Assembly: GCA_041744375.1 (NCBI GenBank)
Contig: JBGTLA010000088.1
Span: forward strand, 1 to 56,503
Reading direction: 5' to 3'
Length of the DNA: 56,503 nt
Source of the DNA: JBGTLA01 sp041744375
Lineage (GTDB): Bacteria; Actinomycetota; Acidimicrobiia; Spongiisociales; ZC4RG35
Shown: positions 23,662-32,547 of the stretch, piece after piece
Position numbering within the stretch: position 1 is the first letter of the stretch
Layout: each line of letters starts with the position of its first letter
The notes under the pieces: model-generated
What the model was told of the DNA's origin: nothing
What the model saw: only the letters and a program-made list of their open reading frames with translations
Database searches by the model: none
Made by a program: the position numbers and the translations under genes

Positions 23662-25182
23662 ATGAATGTCAGCGTCCGTGAGGCGGGCCCCTTCGAGCGT
23701 GTAGTCGGCTTCCACCTGACAGACGCCGAGATCGATGCCGCCAAGAACGGGGCTGCCCGGCGCCTCGCCAAGGACTTGAAGCTCAAGGGCTTCCGGCCGG
23801 GAAAAGCTCCCCGTCCGGTGGTCGAAGCCGCGGTCGGTTCGGACAGGCTCAGGTCGGAGGCCATCGAAGATGCCATCCCGACGGTCCTCACTCGTGTCTT
23901 GGCCGACGAAGCCCTCGCCCCGGCCGTCACGCCCGAGCTGGAAAAGCTCGAAGACACCGAAGGCGGAGTTGCCGTGGAGGTCAAGGTCACGCTGTGGCCC
24001 AGTTTGGATTCGCCTCCGGCGTTTCGCGACCGCCGCATCGAGCTCGAATCACCTCAGGTCACCGAGGAGGAGCTCGATCGTCAGTTGGATCGGATCCGGG
24101 AACAGTTCGGTGAGGTCGAGGAGGTGGAAAGGCCGGCCGGTGACGGGGACTTCGTTTCGGTCGACATCCGCGCCACGGTCGGCGGGGTGGATCTGGAGGA
24201 AGCTGCTGCAACCGAACTGCTTTACAGGGTGGGCAGCGGCGGGTTGCTTCCCGGAGCCGACGACCATCTCGTGGGTGTCTCTGCCGGTGACGAGATATCG
24301 TTCGAGTCCGACCTGCCATCCGGTGAGGAAGAAGACGAAGGCGAGTCCCAGACCGCCACTTTCTTCGTCACCGTCAACGAGGTGAAAGAACTGGTTCTCC
24401 CCGATCTGACCGACGAGTGGGTAGACGACAACACAGAATACGAGTCCGTCGCCGAGCTGCGTACCAGCATGCACCAGCGCATGGAGGAGGTGAAGGCATC
24501 CACGTTGAGCCGCCGCTTCGCCGACCGAGCGGTGGAGACCCTGGTGGAACAGATCGAGATCGAACTGCCGCCGGCCATTGTCCGATCCGAGATGGACGAA
24601 CTGTTCCATCGCTTCACCCACCGGCTCGAGGAACAGGAGATCTCGTTGCAGGACTACTTCGAGGTCTCAGGGATGACCCAGGAGGGGTTCGTAGCCGACC
24701 TGGAGGCACAGGCCACGAGAAGCCTGCACACGCGCGTCCTGCTCGATGCCGTGATTGCCGACGCCCGGCTCTCTGTCGAGGAAGAAGAGGTCGACGCAGT
24801 CCTCTACTCGGTGGCGAACCAGACCGACGATCCCTTGGCTTTCATGCGGGCTGTGCGGGGAACCCCTCAAGAGTTGTCGCTGCGCAGTGATATGCTCCGC
24901 GACAAGGCAGTCAGGACGATCCTCGAGAACGCCATCGCCGTCGATGAGAATGGCAACGTGATCGAGATCGACCTCGGTACCGAGACCTCCGCTGAGTTGG
25001 ATGGAGCGGTCGAGGGAGAGATCGTGCAGGGCGAAGTCATCGAAGACGACCTGACCGAAGGCGAAGTGGTCGAAGGCGAAGTGGTCGAAGGCAAAGTCTT
25101 GGACGGAAGCGTCGTTGCAGGGGATGATCCCCTGGACGACCACGGAACCGACGACGACGGAACCGACGAGGAGAGTGAATGA
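23662..25182 (+). CDS. tig: Trigger factor chaperone
   Basis: 506 residues from the ATG at 23662, after ACAGGAG. The N-terminal ribosome-binding domain carries the GFRPGKAPRPVV signature (GFRxGxxP). The middle PPIase domain (VSVDIRATVGGVDL … LLPGADDHLVGVSAGDE) and helical C-terminal chaperone arms follow. The last ~70 residues are an unusual acidic tail with repeated VEGEV/VEGKV-like units. It acts co-translationally at the ribosome exit. First gene of tig-clpP-clpX; its stop overlaps the clpP start. Confidence 0.95.
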   Translation: MNVSVREAGPFERVVGFHLTDAEIDAAKNGAARRLAKDLKLKGFRPGKAPRPVVEAAVGSDRLRSEAIEDAIPTVLTRVLADEALAPAVTPELEKLEDTEGGVAVEVKVTLWPSLDSPPAFRDRRIELESPQVTEEELDRQLDRIREQFGEVEEVERPAGDGDFVSVDIRATVGGVDLEEAAATELLYRVGSGGLLPGADDHLVGVSAGDEISFESDLPSGEEEDEGESQTATFFVTVNEVKELVLPDLTDEWVDDNTEYESVAELRTSMHQRMEEVKASTLSRRFADRAVETLVEQIEIELPPAIVRSEMDELFHRFTHRLEEQEISLQDYFEVSGMTQEGFVADLEAQATRSLHTRVLLDAVIADARLSVEEEEVDAVLYSVANQTDDPLAFMRAVRGTPQELSLRSDMLRDKAVRTILENAIAVDENGNVIEIDLGTETSAELDGAVEGEIVQGEVIEDDLTEGEVVEGEVVEGKVLDGSVVAGDDPLDDHGTDDDGTDEESE

Positions 25183-25799
25183 TGAATTTCGAGAACTATG
25201 TGGTTCCCACCGTCTTCGAGCAGACGAGCAGAGGCGAACGCTATTTCGATATCTACAGCCGGTTGCTCAAGGATCGAATCATCTTCTTGGGCACACCCAT
25301 CGACGACACGGTGGCGAATCTCATCATGGCCCAGCTGTTGCATCTCGAGTCCGACGATCCCGACAAGGACGTCTTCTTGTACATCAACTCACCGGGCGGG
25401 TCGATCACCTCACTTTTCGCCGTCTACGACACGATGCAGTACATCCGGCCTGATGTGAACACGGTGTGCATGGGGATGGCGGCCTCGGCGGCAGCGGTCA
25501 TCCTGGCCGGCGGCGCAGAAGGCAAGCGCTTCGCATTGCCTCATGCCCGCATCATGCTTCACCAGCCCCACGGGGGCGCCCAGGGCCAGGCATCGGACAT
25601 CGAGATCCAGGCCAAACTGATCGTGGAGATGCGCGAGCAGCTCAATCGCATCCTCGCCCAGCACACAGGGCAGGACTACGAGAAGATCGCCATCGACACC
25701 GAGCGCGACTACTGGTTGCTGGCCGACGCAGCCAAGGAGTACGGCATCATCGACGCAATTCTCACGCGCCAGGAGCTGGCTGCGGTAGCCTCCGAGTAG
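25179..25799 (+). CDS. clpP: ATP-dependent Clp protease proteolytic subunit
   Basis: 206 residues from ATGATG at 25179, overlapping tig by 4 bases. Catalytic Ser (about 103) lies in MGMAASAAAV, His in MLHQPHGGAQGQ (about 128), and Asp follows in the C-terminal third. Forms the barrel-shaped protease that degrades unfolded substrates supplied by ClpX, including tmRNA-tagged proteins. Actinobacteria often have several clpP genes; only one is in this window. Confidence 0.96.
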   Translation: MMNFENYVVPTVFEQTSRGERYFDIYSRLLKDRIIFLGTPIDDTVANLIMAQLLHLESDDPDKDVFLYINSPGGSITSLFAVYDTMQYIRPDVNTVCMGMAASAAAVILAGGAEGKRFALPHARIMLHQPHGGAQGQASDIEIQAKLIVEMREQLNRILAQHTGQDYEKIAIDTERDYWLLADAAKEYGIIDAILTRQELAAVASE

Positions 25800-25810
25800 A
25801 GGAGGAACCA

Positions 25811-27076
25811 ATGGCCCGACTCGGAGAAGGCGGAGAGCTGCTGAAGTGCAGCTTCTGCGGTAAGTCACAGAAGCAGGTGAAGAAGCTGATCGCCGGTCCC
25901 GGCGTGTACATCTGCGACGAATGCATTGACCTCTGCAACGAGATAATCGAAGAAGAATTCTCGACTCAAGAGGAGGTTTCGTTCACCGAGTTGCCGCGTC
26001 CTGTCGAGATCAACAGCTATCTCGACGACTATGTGATCGGCCAAGAGATCGCCAAGCGCAAGCTGGCGGTGGCCGTCTACAACCACTACAAGCGGATCCG
26101 TACCGGGGAGCTGCGGCGAGACGACGTCGAGTTGCAGAAATCGAACATCCTCCTCATAGGCCCTACCGGATGCGGCAAGACTCTTCTGGCCCAGACTCTC
26201 GCCCGTCAGCTCAACGTCCCCTTTGCCATCGCCGATGCCACCACCCTCACCGAAGCCGGGTACGTGGGTGAGGATGTCGAGAACATCCTCCTCAAGCTCC
26301 TTCAGGCGGCCGATTACGACGTCAAACGCGCCGAGCAGGGGATCATCTACATCGACGAGATCGACAAGATCAGCCGCAAGGCGGAGAACCCCTCCATTAC
26401 CCGAGACGTATCGGGGGAAGGGGTGCAGCAGGCGCTGCTCAAGATCCTGGAGGGCACCGTGGCGTCGGTTCCACCTCAGGGAGGCAGGAAACACCCGCAC
26501 CAAGAGTTCATCCAACTCGACACCTCGAATGTCCTCTTTATCTGTGCCGGGGCCTTCGCCGGGTTGGAAGATGTCATCTCAAACCGGGTCGGCGAGCGAG
26601 CCGTCGGCTTCGGGGCAGAGATTCGATCACGTCAGGAACAACGCCCCGTCGAGTTGTTGTCGAAGGTGCTGCCCGAAGACCTCATCAAGTTCGGCCTCAT
26701 TCCGGAGTTCATCGGCAGGCTTCCGGTGGTGGCGACCGTGGAGGATCTCGATCGTGAGGCGCTGGTGCGCATCCTGACCGAGCCGAAGAACGCTCTCACC
26801 CGTCAGTACGCGCGTATGTTCGAGATGGACGGGGTGGAGCTCGTGTTCACGCCCGACTCACTTCAGGCCGTCGCCGATCAGGGCATCGTGCGCGGCACCG
26901 GTGCGCGCGGTCTTCGGGCCATTCTCGAAGAGGTGCTGTTGGGGACGATGTATGACCTTCCCTCGCGCGACGATGTCGGCCGGGTGCTCGTCGATCGGCA
27001 GGTGGTGGAGGAGAGAGTGAGCCCCACTCTCGTTCCCCTCGCCGATCTGGACGCCCCCTCAGAGCGGTCCGCCTGA
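25811..27076 (+). CDS. clpX: ATP-dependent Clp protease ATP-binding subunit ClpX
   Basis: 421 residues from the ATG at 25811, after GGAGG. The N-terminal zinc finger (CSFCGK … CDECIDLC) binds adaptors and substrates. AAA+ core with Walker A GPTGCGKT (about 117-124), Walker B IIYIDEIDK, and sensor regions (GTGARGLRAI). It unfolds proteins and feeds them to ClpP. Spaced 11 bases from clpP. Confidence 0.97.
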   Translation: MARLGEGGELLKCSFCGKSQKQVKKLIAGPGVYICDECIDLCNEIIEEEFSTQEEVSFTELPRPVEINSYLDDYVIGQEIAKRKLAVAVYNHYKRIRTGELRRDDVELQKSNILLIGPTGCGKTLLAQTLARQLNVPFAIADATTLTEAGYVGEDVENILLKLLQAADYDVKRAEQGIIYIDEIDKISRKAENPSITRDVSGEGVQQALLKILEGTVASVPPQGGRKHPHQEFIQLDTSNVLFICAGAFAGLEDVISNRVGERAVGFGAEIRSRQEQRPVELLSKVLPEDLIKFGLIPEFIGRLPVVATVEDLDREALVRILTEPKNALTRQYARMFEMDGVELVFTPDSLQAVADQGIVRGTGARGLRAILEEVLLGTMYDLPSRDDVGRVLVDRQVVEERVSPTLVPLADLDAPSERSA

Positions 27077-27191
27077 ACAACCTTCACCGAACGTGATTGA
27101 GCCATACGACCCATCCAGGTCTCCCTTGCAAAGACTGCCCGGCATGTCATGCTGTGGAGGCAAGCTGGCGAATTAGTGATAGATCGGGAGT

Positions 27192-27208
27192 CGGTTGGTC
27201 GCCAACCG
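27192..27208 (+). terminator. Small hairpin between clpX and surface-protein gene
   Basis: CGGTTGG-TCG-CCAACCG, a perfect 7-bp stem about 115 bases after the clpX stop. Possible terminator or 5' leader structure of the next gene; no T-run. Confidence 0.4.
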
Positions 27209-27271
27209 GGGGAGTGGGAACCCTAGACCGGTCATCCTGCCAGGAACAGATGGCAAACGGGAGGCACAACA

Positions 27272-28042
27272 ATGAAGGCATCAAGTAACAGGCGAGCAGG
27301 AGGCCTCATGATCGTGGCGATGCTCGTCACGATCGCAGCCATACCCCTGACGGCAGCCGCGGCAACTCACGTCATTGAGTTGCCGAAGGTGATCGTCTTT
27401 GGGGAAGAGGGTCAACAAGTCGATCTCGGGACCTATCCCACGCCTGAGGACCTGATCGGTCAGAGTTGCACGGTGACGTCCCTGGGAAACAACAACCATT
27501 CGGTCCATGTGGGCAATAACTTGGTGGTCGCATCCGTCAACTCAGTGACTCTGGTAGGTGTGGAGGACGCTCGGAACAAGACAACCGTGGCCGCCGGCCT
27601 CCTCACGCTGGGAGAGCAGATCACCTTCACGTTGGTTCTGGGCCCGGATCCTGTCTACTCGGCAGAGTTGCGAATCGAGCTCGATTGCCAACCGGCAGAA
27701 ACGACGACGACTACGACTCAGCCCGAGGAGACGACCACAACCGTTCCCGAGGAGACGACGACCACTCAACCCGAGGTGAGCGACACGACTGTCACCACCA
27801 CGACCCAGCCCGAGGAGACGACCACCACGACGCAGCCGGAGCCGCAGGCCACGACCACCACCACCGGTCCTGAGGTTCAGGCTGAGACCACCACCACCGT
27901 GGGCGAAACCGACGACACGCTGCCCTTCACCGGAGTGGAGTCGGACCACCTGGCGTTGATGGCTTTCCTGGCGGTAGCCGCAGGAAGCGGACTCGTGTTG
28001 CTGACCCGCAAGAGCAGTGAGGCGCTCGGCAGCGACAGCTGA
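27272..28042 (+). CDS. LPFTG-anchored surface protein with Thr-rich stalk
   Basis: 256 residues. Signal peptide (MIVAMLVTIAAIPLTAAAA), an outer beta-rich domain of ~120 residues, then a long Thr/Pro/Glu stalk made of TTTTQPEE-type repeats. A sorting signal follows: LPFTG, a hydrophobic helix (LALMAFLAVAAGSGLVLL) and a basic tail (TRKSSE). It should be cleaved and attached to the cell wall by a sortase; no sortase gene is in the window. Function of the outer domain unknown. It lies between clpX and folC. Confidence 0.85.
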   Translation: MKASSNRRAGGLMIVAMLVTIAAIPLTAAAATHVIELPKVIVFGEEGQQVDLGTYPTPEDLIGQSCTVTSLGNNNHSVHVGNNLVVASVNSVTLVGVEDARNKTTVAAGLLTLGEQITFTLVLGPDPVYSAELRIELDCQPAETTTTTTQPEETTTTVPEETTTTQPEVSDTTVTTTTQPEETTTTTQPEPQATTTTTGPEVQAETTTTVGETDDTLPFTGVESDHLALMAFLAVAAGSGLVLLTRKSSEALGSDS

Positions 28043-28065
28043 TCCGAACTCGCCTCTCACCACTC

Positions 28066-28095
28066 GGGGGCCTCGGAGTACTCTCCGGGGCCCCC
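28066..28095 (+). terminator. Strong terminator hairpin before folC
   Basis: GGGGGCC-T-CGGAG / CTCCG-G-GGCCCCC with a TACT loop: 12 pairs with one mismatch. It lies after the surface-protein gene and 15 bases before the folC ATG. Confidence 0.7.
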
Positions 28096-28110
28096 GTCCC
28101 GTTGGAGACC

Positions 28111-29400
28111 ATGGACTATCAACGAGCCGTCGAGTATCTCGACGCCCATGTCGGAGCCGGCATGCAACCCGGCCTGGAGCGTATCCAGTTGTTGGTTGAC
28201 TCGATGGGCTCACCGCATCAGGGCTATTCCGTGATCCATGTGGCCGGAACGAACGGCAAGTCCTCGACCACGAGGATGACCGCCCTTCTCTGCGTGGCAC
28301 ACGGGCTCAACACCGGCACCTACACCTCGCCTCATCTTCAGGCGGTGGAAGAACGCTTAGGCATCCATGGGAGGGTAGCCACACCCGAAGAGTTGGCTCA
28401 GGCGGTGACCGATGTCGCCGCGTTTGCCGATCTCCTGGAACAACGCGCTGGTGTGCGGTTCAGCTACTTCGAGCTGACCACGGCGATGGCCTTTGCCTTC
28501 TTCGCCGAGAAGGCCATTGACACGGCCGTCATCGAGGTGGGACTGGGTGGCCGTCTCGATGCCACCAACGTGGTTGAAGCCGACGTCGCCGTCGTGACAG
28601 GCATCGGCCTCGAGCACACCGAGTACCTGGGAACCACCCTCGAGGCGATCGGGGCCGAAAAGCTGGCCATCGCCAAGCCCGGTTCGATTCTTGTCACGGG
28701 TCCCTTGCCTGAGGCGGTGGCGAGTGTGGCCGAAGGTACCGCCCGCTCCCTGGGTATCGAGCACCGTGTCTTCGATCGGGACTTCTCGGTGGTTGCCACC
28801 AAGGCGGTGGGCGGATGGGTGTGCGACATCCACGGTGCCGAGGCCGAATACGAGGGCGTCTACCTCCCGGTGCATGGGCGCCATCAGACGACGAATGCTG
28901 CCCTGGCTGTCGCCGCCACCGAGGCGGCGCTGGGGCGGGCACTCGACGAGTCGGCGGTGTTGGAGGCTACGGCATCCTTCACCACGCCGGGTCGTATGGA
29001 GACTGTGGCAGTCGAACCGGTTGTGCTGTTGGACGGCGCCCACAACCCGGACGGATTCGCGAAACTGGCCGATTCCCTGGCCGAGGAGTTCCCCAGCATC
29101 CGCTGGGTCCTCGTCGTGGGCGTGATGGAGGACAAGGACCTTGCCAGCATGGTTCCGCAGCTGGCTGATCGGATCGAATCCGTCATCGCCACCGCCATCG
29201 ACGACGAGCGAGCCCTCCCGGCGGAACAGCTCGCGGCCCGTTTGCGCGCGATTCTGGCAGTGGACATCGAGGCGATCGGCGACCCGGCGGCGGCAGTCGA
29301 GGTGGCCCGCGGCAGGGCCGGCGGTGATGGGGGGGTCCTGGTCACCGGCTCGCTCTACATGGTGGGCCAAGTGAGAGCCGCGTTGGTCGGCCCCGGGTGA
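28111..29400 (+). CDS. folC: Folylpolyglutamate/dihydrofolate synthase
   Basis: 429 residues from the ATG at 28111; a TTG at 28102 is an alternative. Mur-ligase-like fold with ATP loop HVAGTNGKSST, EVGLGGRLDATN (folate-binding loop), GIGLEHTEYLG and LLDGAHNPDG. It ligates glutamate to folates and possibly forms dihydrofolate from dihydropteroate. In many actinobacteria valS or similar lies between clpX and folC; here a surface-protein gene takes that place. Confidence 0.93.
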   Translation: MDYQRAVEYLDAHVGAGMQPGLERIQLLVDSMGSPHQGYSVIHVAGTNGKSSTTRMTALLCVAHGLNTGTYTSPHLQAVEERLGIHGRVATPEELAQAVTDVAAFADLLEQRAGVRFSYFELTTAMAFAFFAEKAIDTAVIEVGLGGRLDATNVVEADVAVVTGIGLEHTEYLGTTLEAIGAEKLAIAKPGSILVTGPLPEAVASVAEGTARSLGIEHRVFDRDFSVVATKAVGGWVCDIHGAEAEYEGVYLPVHGRHQTTNAALAVAATEAALGRALDESAVLEATASFTTPGRMETVAVEPVVLLDGAHNPDGFAKLADSLAEEFPSIRWVLVVGVMEDKDLASMVPQLADRIESVIATAIDDERALPAEQLAARLRAILAVDIEAIGDPAAAVEVARGRAGGDGGVLVTGSLYMVGQVRAALVGPG

Positions 29401-29430
29401 ATCTCGGAGTCTGCGGGTAGCCTGCTTCGC

Positions 29431-29835
29431 ATGTCAACAGAGCACACATTCGTCATGATCAAACCCGACGGGGTACGGAGAGGACTTGTCGGGGAGGTGA
29501 TCGGACGTCTGGAACGCAAAGGTCTCCGCCTCGAACAGCTTCGGGCGCTCACGATCGACGAGGAGATGGCGCGCCGCCATTACGCAGAACACGTCGACAA
29601 ACCGTTCTTCGGTGACCTCCTGACCTTCATCACGTCCGGTGCCGTGGTGGCCATGGAGTGGTCGGGGGAGGGAGCCGTGGCCGTTGCCCGAACCCTGATG
29701 GGTGCCACCAACCCCGCCGAAGCCGGCCCGGGCACCATCCGGGGCGACTTCGGGCTCGAGGTGACCGAGAACATCGTTCATGGTTCGGACTCGTCCGAGA
29801 GCGCCCGCCGCGAGCTGACGATTTTCTTTGGCTGA
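29431..29835 (+). CDS. ndk: Nucleoside diphosphate kinase
   Basis: 134 residues, full length. MIKPDGVRRGL start motif and active-site His in NIVHGSDS, which is phosphorylated during transfer from ATP to other NDPs. TNPAEAGPGTIRGDFG is the conserved loop. It lies 30 bases after folC. Confidence 0.97.
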   Translation: MSTEHTFVMIKPDGVRRGLVGEVIGRLERKGLRLEQLRALTIDEEMARRHYAEHVDKPFFGDLLTFITSGAVVAMEWSGEGAVAVARTLMGATNPAEAGPGTIRGDFGLEVTENIVHGSDSSESARRELTIFFG

Positions 29836-29898
29836 AGGGGGCGGAAATGGCGGGTACCGAGGTCGTTGACCTAGGATTGTCTTTCCGCTAGAAGCACC

Positions 29899-30930
29899 AT
29901 GGCCGAAAACCTCTTCTCATTCGCCGGCCAGGATATGGCCATCGACCTCGGGACCGCCAACACCCTGGTGTTTGTGCGTGGTCAGGGGATCGTCCTCAAT
30001 GAGCCGTCTGTCGTGGCGATCAACTCGCAGAACGGGCGTGCTCTCGCCGTCGGTATGGAGGCCAAACGGATGATCGGCCGCACGCCCGCCAATATCACGG
30101 CCATCCGACCTCTCCGCGACGGGGTCATCGCCGACTTCGACATCACCGAGAAGATGCTTCGCTACTTCATCCAGAAGGTCCACCGGCGGCGCTGGGCGCG
30201 ACCACGCATAGTGGTATGCGTTCCCTCGGGGATCACACCGGTGGAGCGTCGGGCAGTCGAAGAGGCTGCCTATCACGCCGGGGCTCGTCGGGCGTACACC
30301 ATCGAAGAGCCAATGGCGGCTGCCATCGGTTCGGGGCTGCCCATTGGGGAGCCGTCCGGGTCGATGGTGGTGGATATCGGGGGTGGCACCACCGAGGTGG
30401 CCGTCATCTCCCTGGGGGGAATCGTCGTCTCCCGGTCCATTCGGGTAGGGGGAGATGAACTCGACGAGGGTGTGATCGACTGGGTCAAGAAGGAACACAA
30501 CGTGCTCATCGGCGAGCGCACCGCCGAACAGATAAAGATGGCGATAGGATCGGCGTGGCCGTATCCCGACGAACCATCCGCAGAGGTTCGGGGCCGAGAT
30601 CTCGTGACCGGTCTGCCCAAGACGGTGACGCTGACGAGCCAGGAGATTCGAGAAGCCATCGACGAACCCACCCAGGCCATCGTCGACGCCGTCAAATACA
30701 CACTCGACAAGACGCCACCAGAGTTGGCAGCGGACATCGTCGAACGGGGCATCGTTCTCACCGGCGGGGGAGCTTTACTGGTGGGCCTCGATCATCGCCT
30801 TGCCTCCGAGACGGGCATGCCGATGGTCACCTCTGCCAAGCCGCTCCAATCGGTGGTCCTCGGGTCGGGGAAGTGCCTCGAGGAGTTCGACACCCTCCAG
30901 GGCGTCCTCGTCTCGTCGTCGCGGCCGTAA
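29899..30930 (+). CDS. mreB: Rod-shape protein MreB (actin-like)
   Basis: 343 residues. Actin fold with phosphate loops AIDLGTANTLVFV and VDIGGGTTEVAVISLGG, and the adenosine motif LTGGGALLVGL. It forms filaments that guide the elongation machinery of the wall. First gene of the rod-shape cluster mreBCD-mrdA-rodA. Repeat copy 2 follows it, before mreC. Confidence 0.96.
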   Translation: MAENLFSFAGQDMAIDLGTANTLVFVRGQGIVLNEPSVVAINSQNGRALAVGMEAKRMIGRTPANITAIRPLRDGVIADFDITEKMLRYFIQKVHRRRWARPRIVVCVPSGITPVERRAVEEAAYHAGARRAYTIEEPMAAAIGSGLPIGEPSGSMVVDIGGGTTEVAVISLGGIVVSRSIRVGGDELDEGVIDWVKKEHNVLIGERTAEQIKMAIGSAWPYPDEPSAEVRGRDLVTGLPKTVTLTSQEIREAIDEPTQAIVDAVKYTLDKTPPELAADIVERGIVLTGGGALLVGLDHRLASETGMPMVTSAKPLQSVVLGSGKCLEEFDTLQGVLVSSSRP

Positions 30931-30986
30931 AGGGCGCAGAGATGCGTGAGCCCCTGGTGCTCTTCCCCTCTCATCCATGTGCTCTG

Positions 30987-31076
30987 GGGGAACGCGCGGA
31001 TAGACGGCGGGCCGGGCCGGGGAGCGCCGCGGTAGAGGGGCTCCGGTTCCTGCAGCCGTCTCTATCCGCCCGTTCG
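30987..31076 (-). repeat. Interspersed palindromic repeat, copy 2
   Basis: In the mreB-mreC spacer. Read on the minus strand it matches copies 1 and 3: GGATAGAGACGGCTGCAGG start, inner GGAGCCCC/GGCGCTCC arms and GCCGTCTATCCGCGCG end. Confidence 0.85.
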
Positions 31077-31144
31077 CTTGGTTCGGTCGTCCCCTCAACT
31101 CGTCCCGGGGTCAGAAGGCTGCAGCCGGCTGGCGCTGGTCGAGC

Positions 31145-32053
31145 ATGACACCCAAGGATCGTGCCGATCGCAGCCTTCCCACCTTCGTCACACTCCTGGT
31201 GCTGGCGATCCTTCTCATGACGGTCGATGTCCGCCTATCCGGGGAGGGAGTGGTCGGTGTGATGAGAGGTGGTACCCAGACGTTGCTCGCCCCCATGCAG
31301 AAAGCAGCCACTTTCGTGGTCGACCCGGTTGCGGAGTTCCTGGATTCTCTGACCGAGATCACCTCCTTGAGGGAGCAGGTAGGGGCACTTCAGGCTGAGC
31401 TGGCTGAGGCTCAACGGCTGCTGGCCGAGAACGAAGAGAAGCTGGCCAGGCTCGAAACGCTCGAGCGGCTCTACGGTCTCGACCTCGTCGAAACGGAAGT
31501 GGGCCGTACGGTCGCCAACGTCATCGCCCGACCGGATCAATTCGACCTCGCCTTCCTGATCGACAAGGGGACCACCAACGGTGTCATCGAAGGTCAGCCG
31601 GTCATAGACGAGTTCGGCTTCGCAGTTGGGATCGTGACAGAGGCTTCCCCGCATACTGCGCTGGTGGTTCCCATCCTGGCCAGCCGGAACCAGCTCACGG
31701 TCCTCACCGGCTCTCAGACCGGGCTCTTGTCCTCGAACCCGGCGCTCACCGAGATGAAGCTGGATGTCTTCGATGCCCGTGATTCGGTGCAGGCTGGAGA
31801 TCAGGTCGTGACGGCGGCGGGTGCTTTCCCCGCCGGGCTGGCGGTAGGTGAGGTGATCGAGGCAGCCGAACCCGTGTCGACCGCCCTCACGGCACGTGTC
31901 AGGCCTTTCGTCGAACTGGATCGGCTGCGGGTGGTGATCGTGTTGGCCTGGCCCCCCGACCCGACGGCGGCAACGACGACCACGACGACCACGAGCGTGC
32001 CGCCGGAAGAGGAGACATCCGGCACCACCGAAACCACTGAGGAAGGAGGATGA
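31145..32053 (+). CDS. mreC: Rod-shape protein MreC
   Basis: 302 residues. One N-terminal membrane helix (LPTFVTLLVLAILLMTVDV), a coiled coil (REQVGALQAELAEAQRLLAEN) and a beta-barrel MreC domain. The C-terminus is a Thr/Pro-rich tail (TTTTTTTSVPPEEET), unusual for MreC and like the stalk of the surface protein at 27272. It links MreB to wall enzymes. Stop overlaps mreD. Confidence 0.93.
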   Translation: MTPKDRADRSLPTFVTLLVLAILLMTVDVRLSGEGVVGVMRGGTQTLLAPMQKAATFVVDPVAEFLDSLTEITSLREQVGALQAELAEAQRLLAENEEKLARLETLERLYGLDLVETEVGRTVANVIARPDQFDLAFLIDKGTTNGVIEGQPVIDEFGFAVGIVTEASPHTALVVPILASRNQLTVLTGSQTGLLSSNPALTEMKLDVFDARDSVQAGDQVVTAAGAFPAGLAVGEVIEAAEPVSTALTARVRPFVELDRLRVVIVLAWPPDPTAATTTTTTTSVPPEEETSGTTETTEEGG

Positions 32054-32547
32054 GGCTGCGGCCGCTGATCGTGGGAGTGGCCGCCCTGTTGGTGGCGGTC
32101 GTGCTCCAGACCACACTGGTGAGCCGGTTTCGGTTCGTCAGTCCCGATCTGGTCGTCTTGGTTGTAATCGTGTTTGCCTTGAGCGGATTGAGACGTGAGA
32201 TCATTCTCCTGTTGGCTTTCACCGGGGGCCTGGTGATGGATCTCCTCGGACCCACCGTGCTTGGTTTGCGTGCAACGGTGGCGACCGTGGCCGCCTACCT
32301 GGCTATCCGCACGGCTTCTCGAGTAGATCTGGGACCGGTGGCGGTCGCTTTGTGGGTTGGGGCGATAACCCTGGCAAGTATGGCTTTGTTCGTTTTGATC
32401 GGTACCCTCTTCGGACAGGGAGCTGTGATTGCGTCGGGTCTGGGTCGGCGAATGGCTTTGGTGCCGCTCGCCAATCTGGTTCTCAGTTTCCCGATCGCTT
32501 CCGTCCTTACCCGAATGATGAGCACCGACCCCCGGGGCGTGATGTGA
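32050..32547 (+). CDS. mreD: Rod-shape protein MreD
   Basis: 165 residues, five or six membrane helices (VAALLVAVVLQTTLV; LVVLVVIVFALSGL; LLLAFTGGLVMDLLG and others). The size and place between mreC and mrdA identify it. Start overlaps mreC by 4 bases (ATGA); stop overlaps mrdA (GTGA). Confidence 0.92.
   Translation: MRLRPLIVGVAALLVAVVLQTTLVSRFRFVSPDLVVLVVIVFALSGLRREIILLLAFTGGLVMDLLGPTVLGLRATVATVAAYLAIRTASRVDLGPVAVALWVGAITLASMALFVLIGTLFGQGAVIASGLGRRMALVPLANLVLSFPIASVLTRMMSTDPRGVM

Noticed and set aside
31920..32053. Thr-rich tail of MreC as a separate repeat element
   Set aside because: It is in frame with mreC and the ATGA overlap with mreD is intact, so it is simply the C-terminus.
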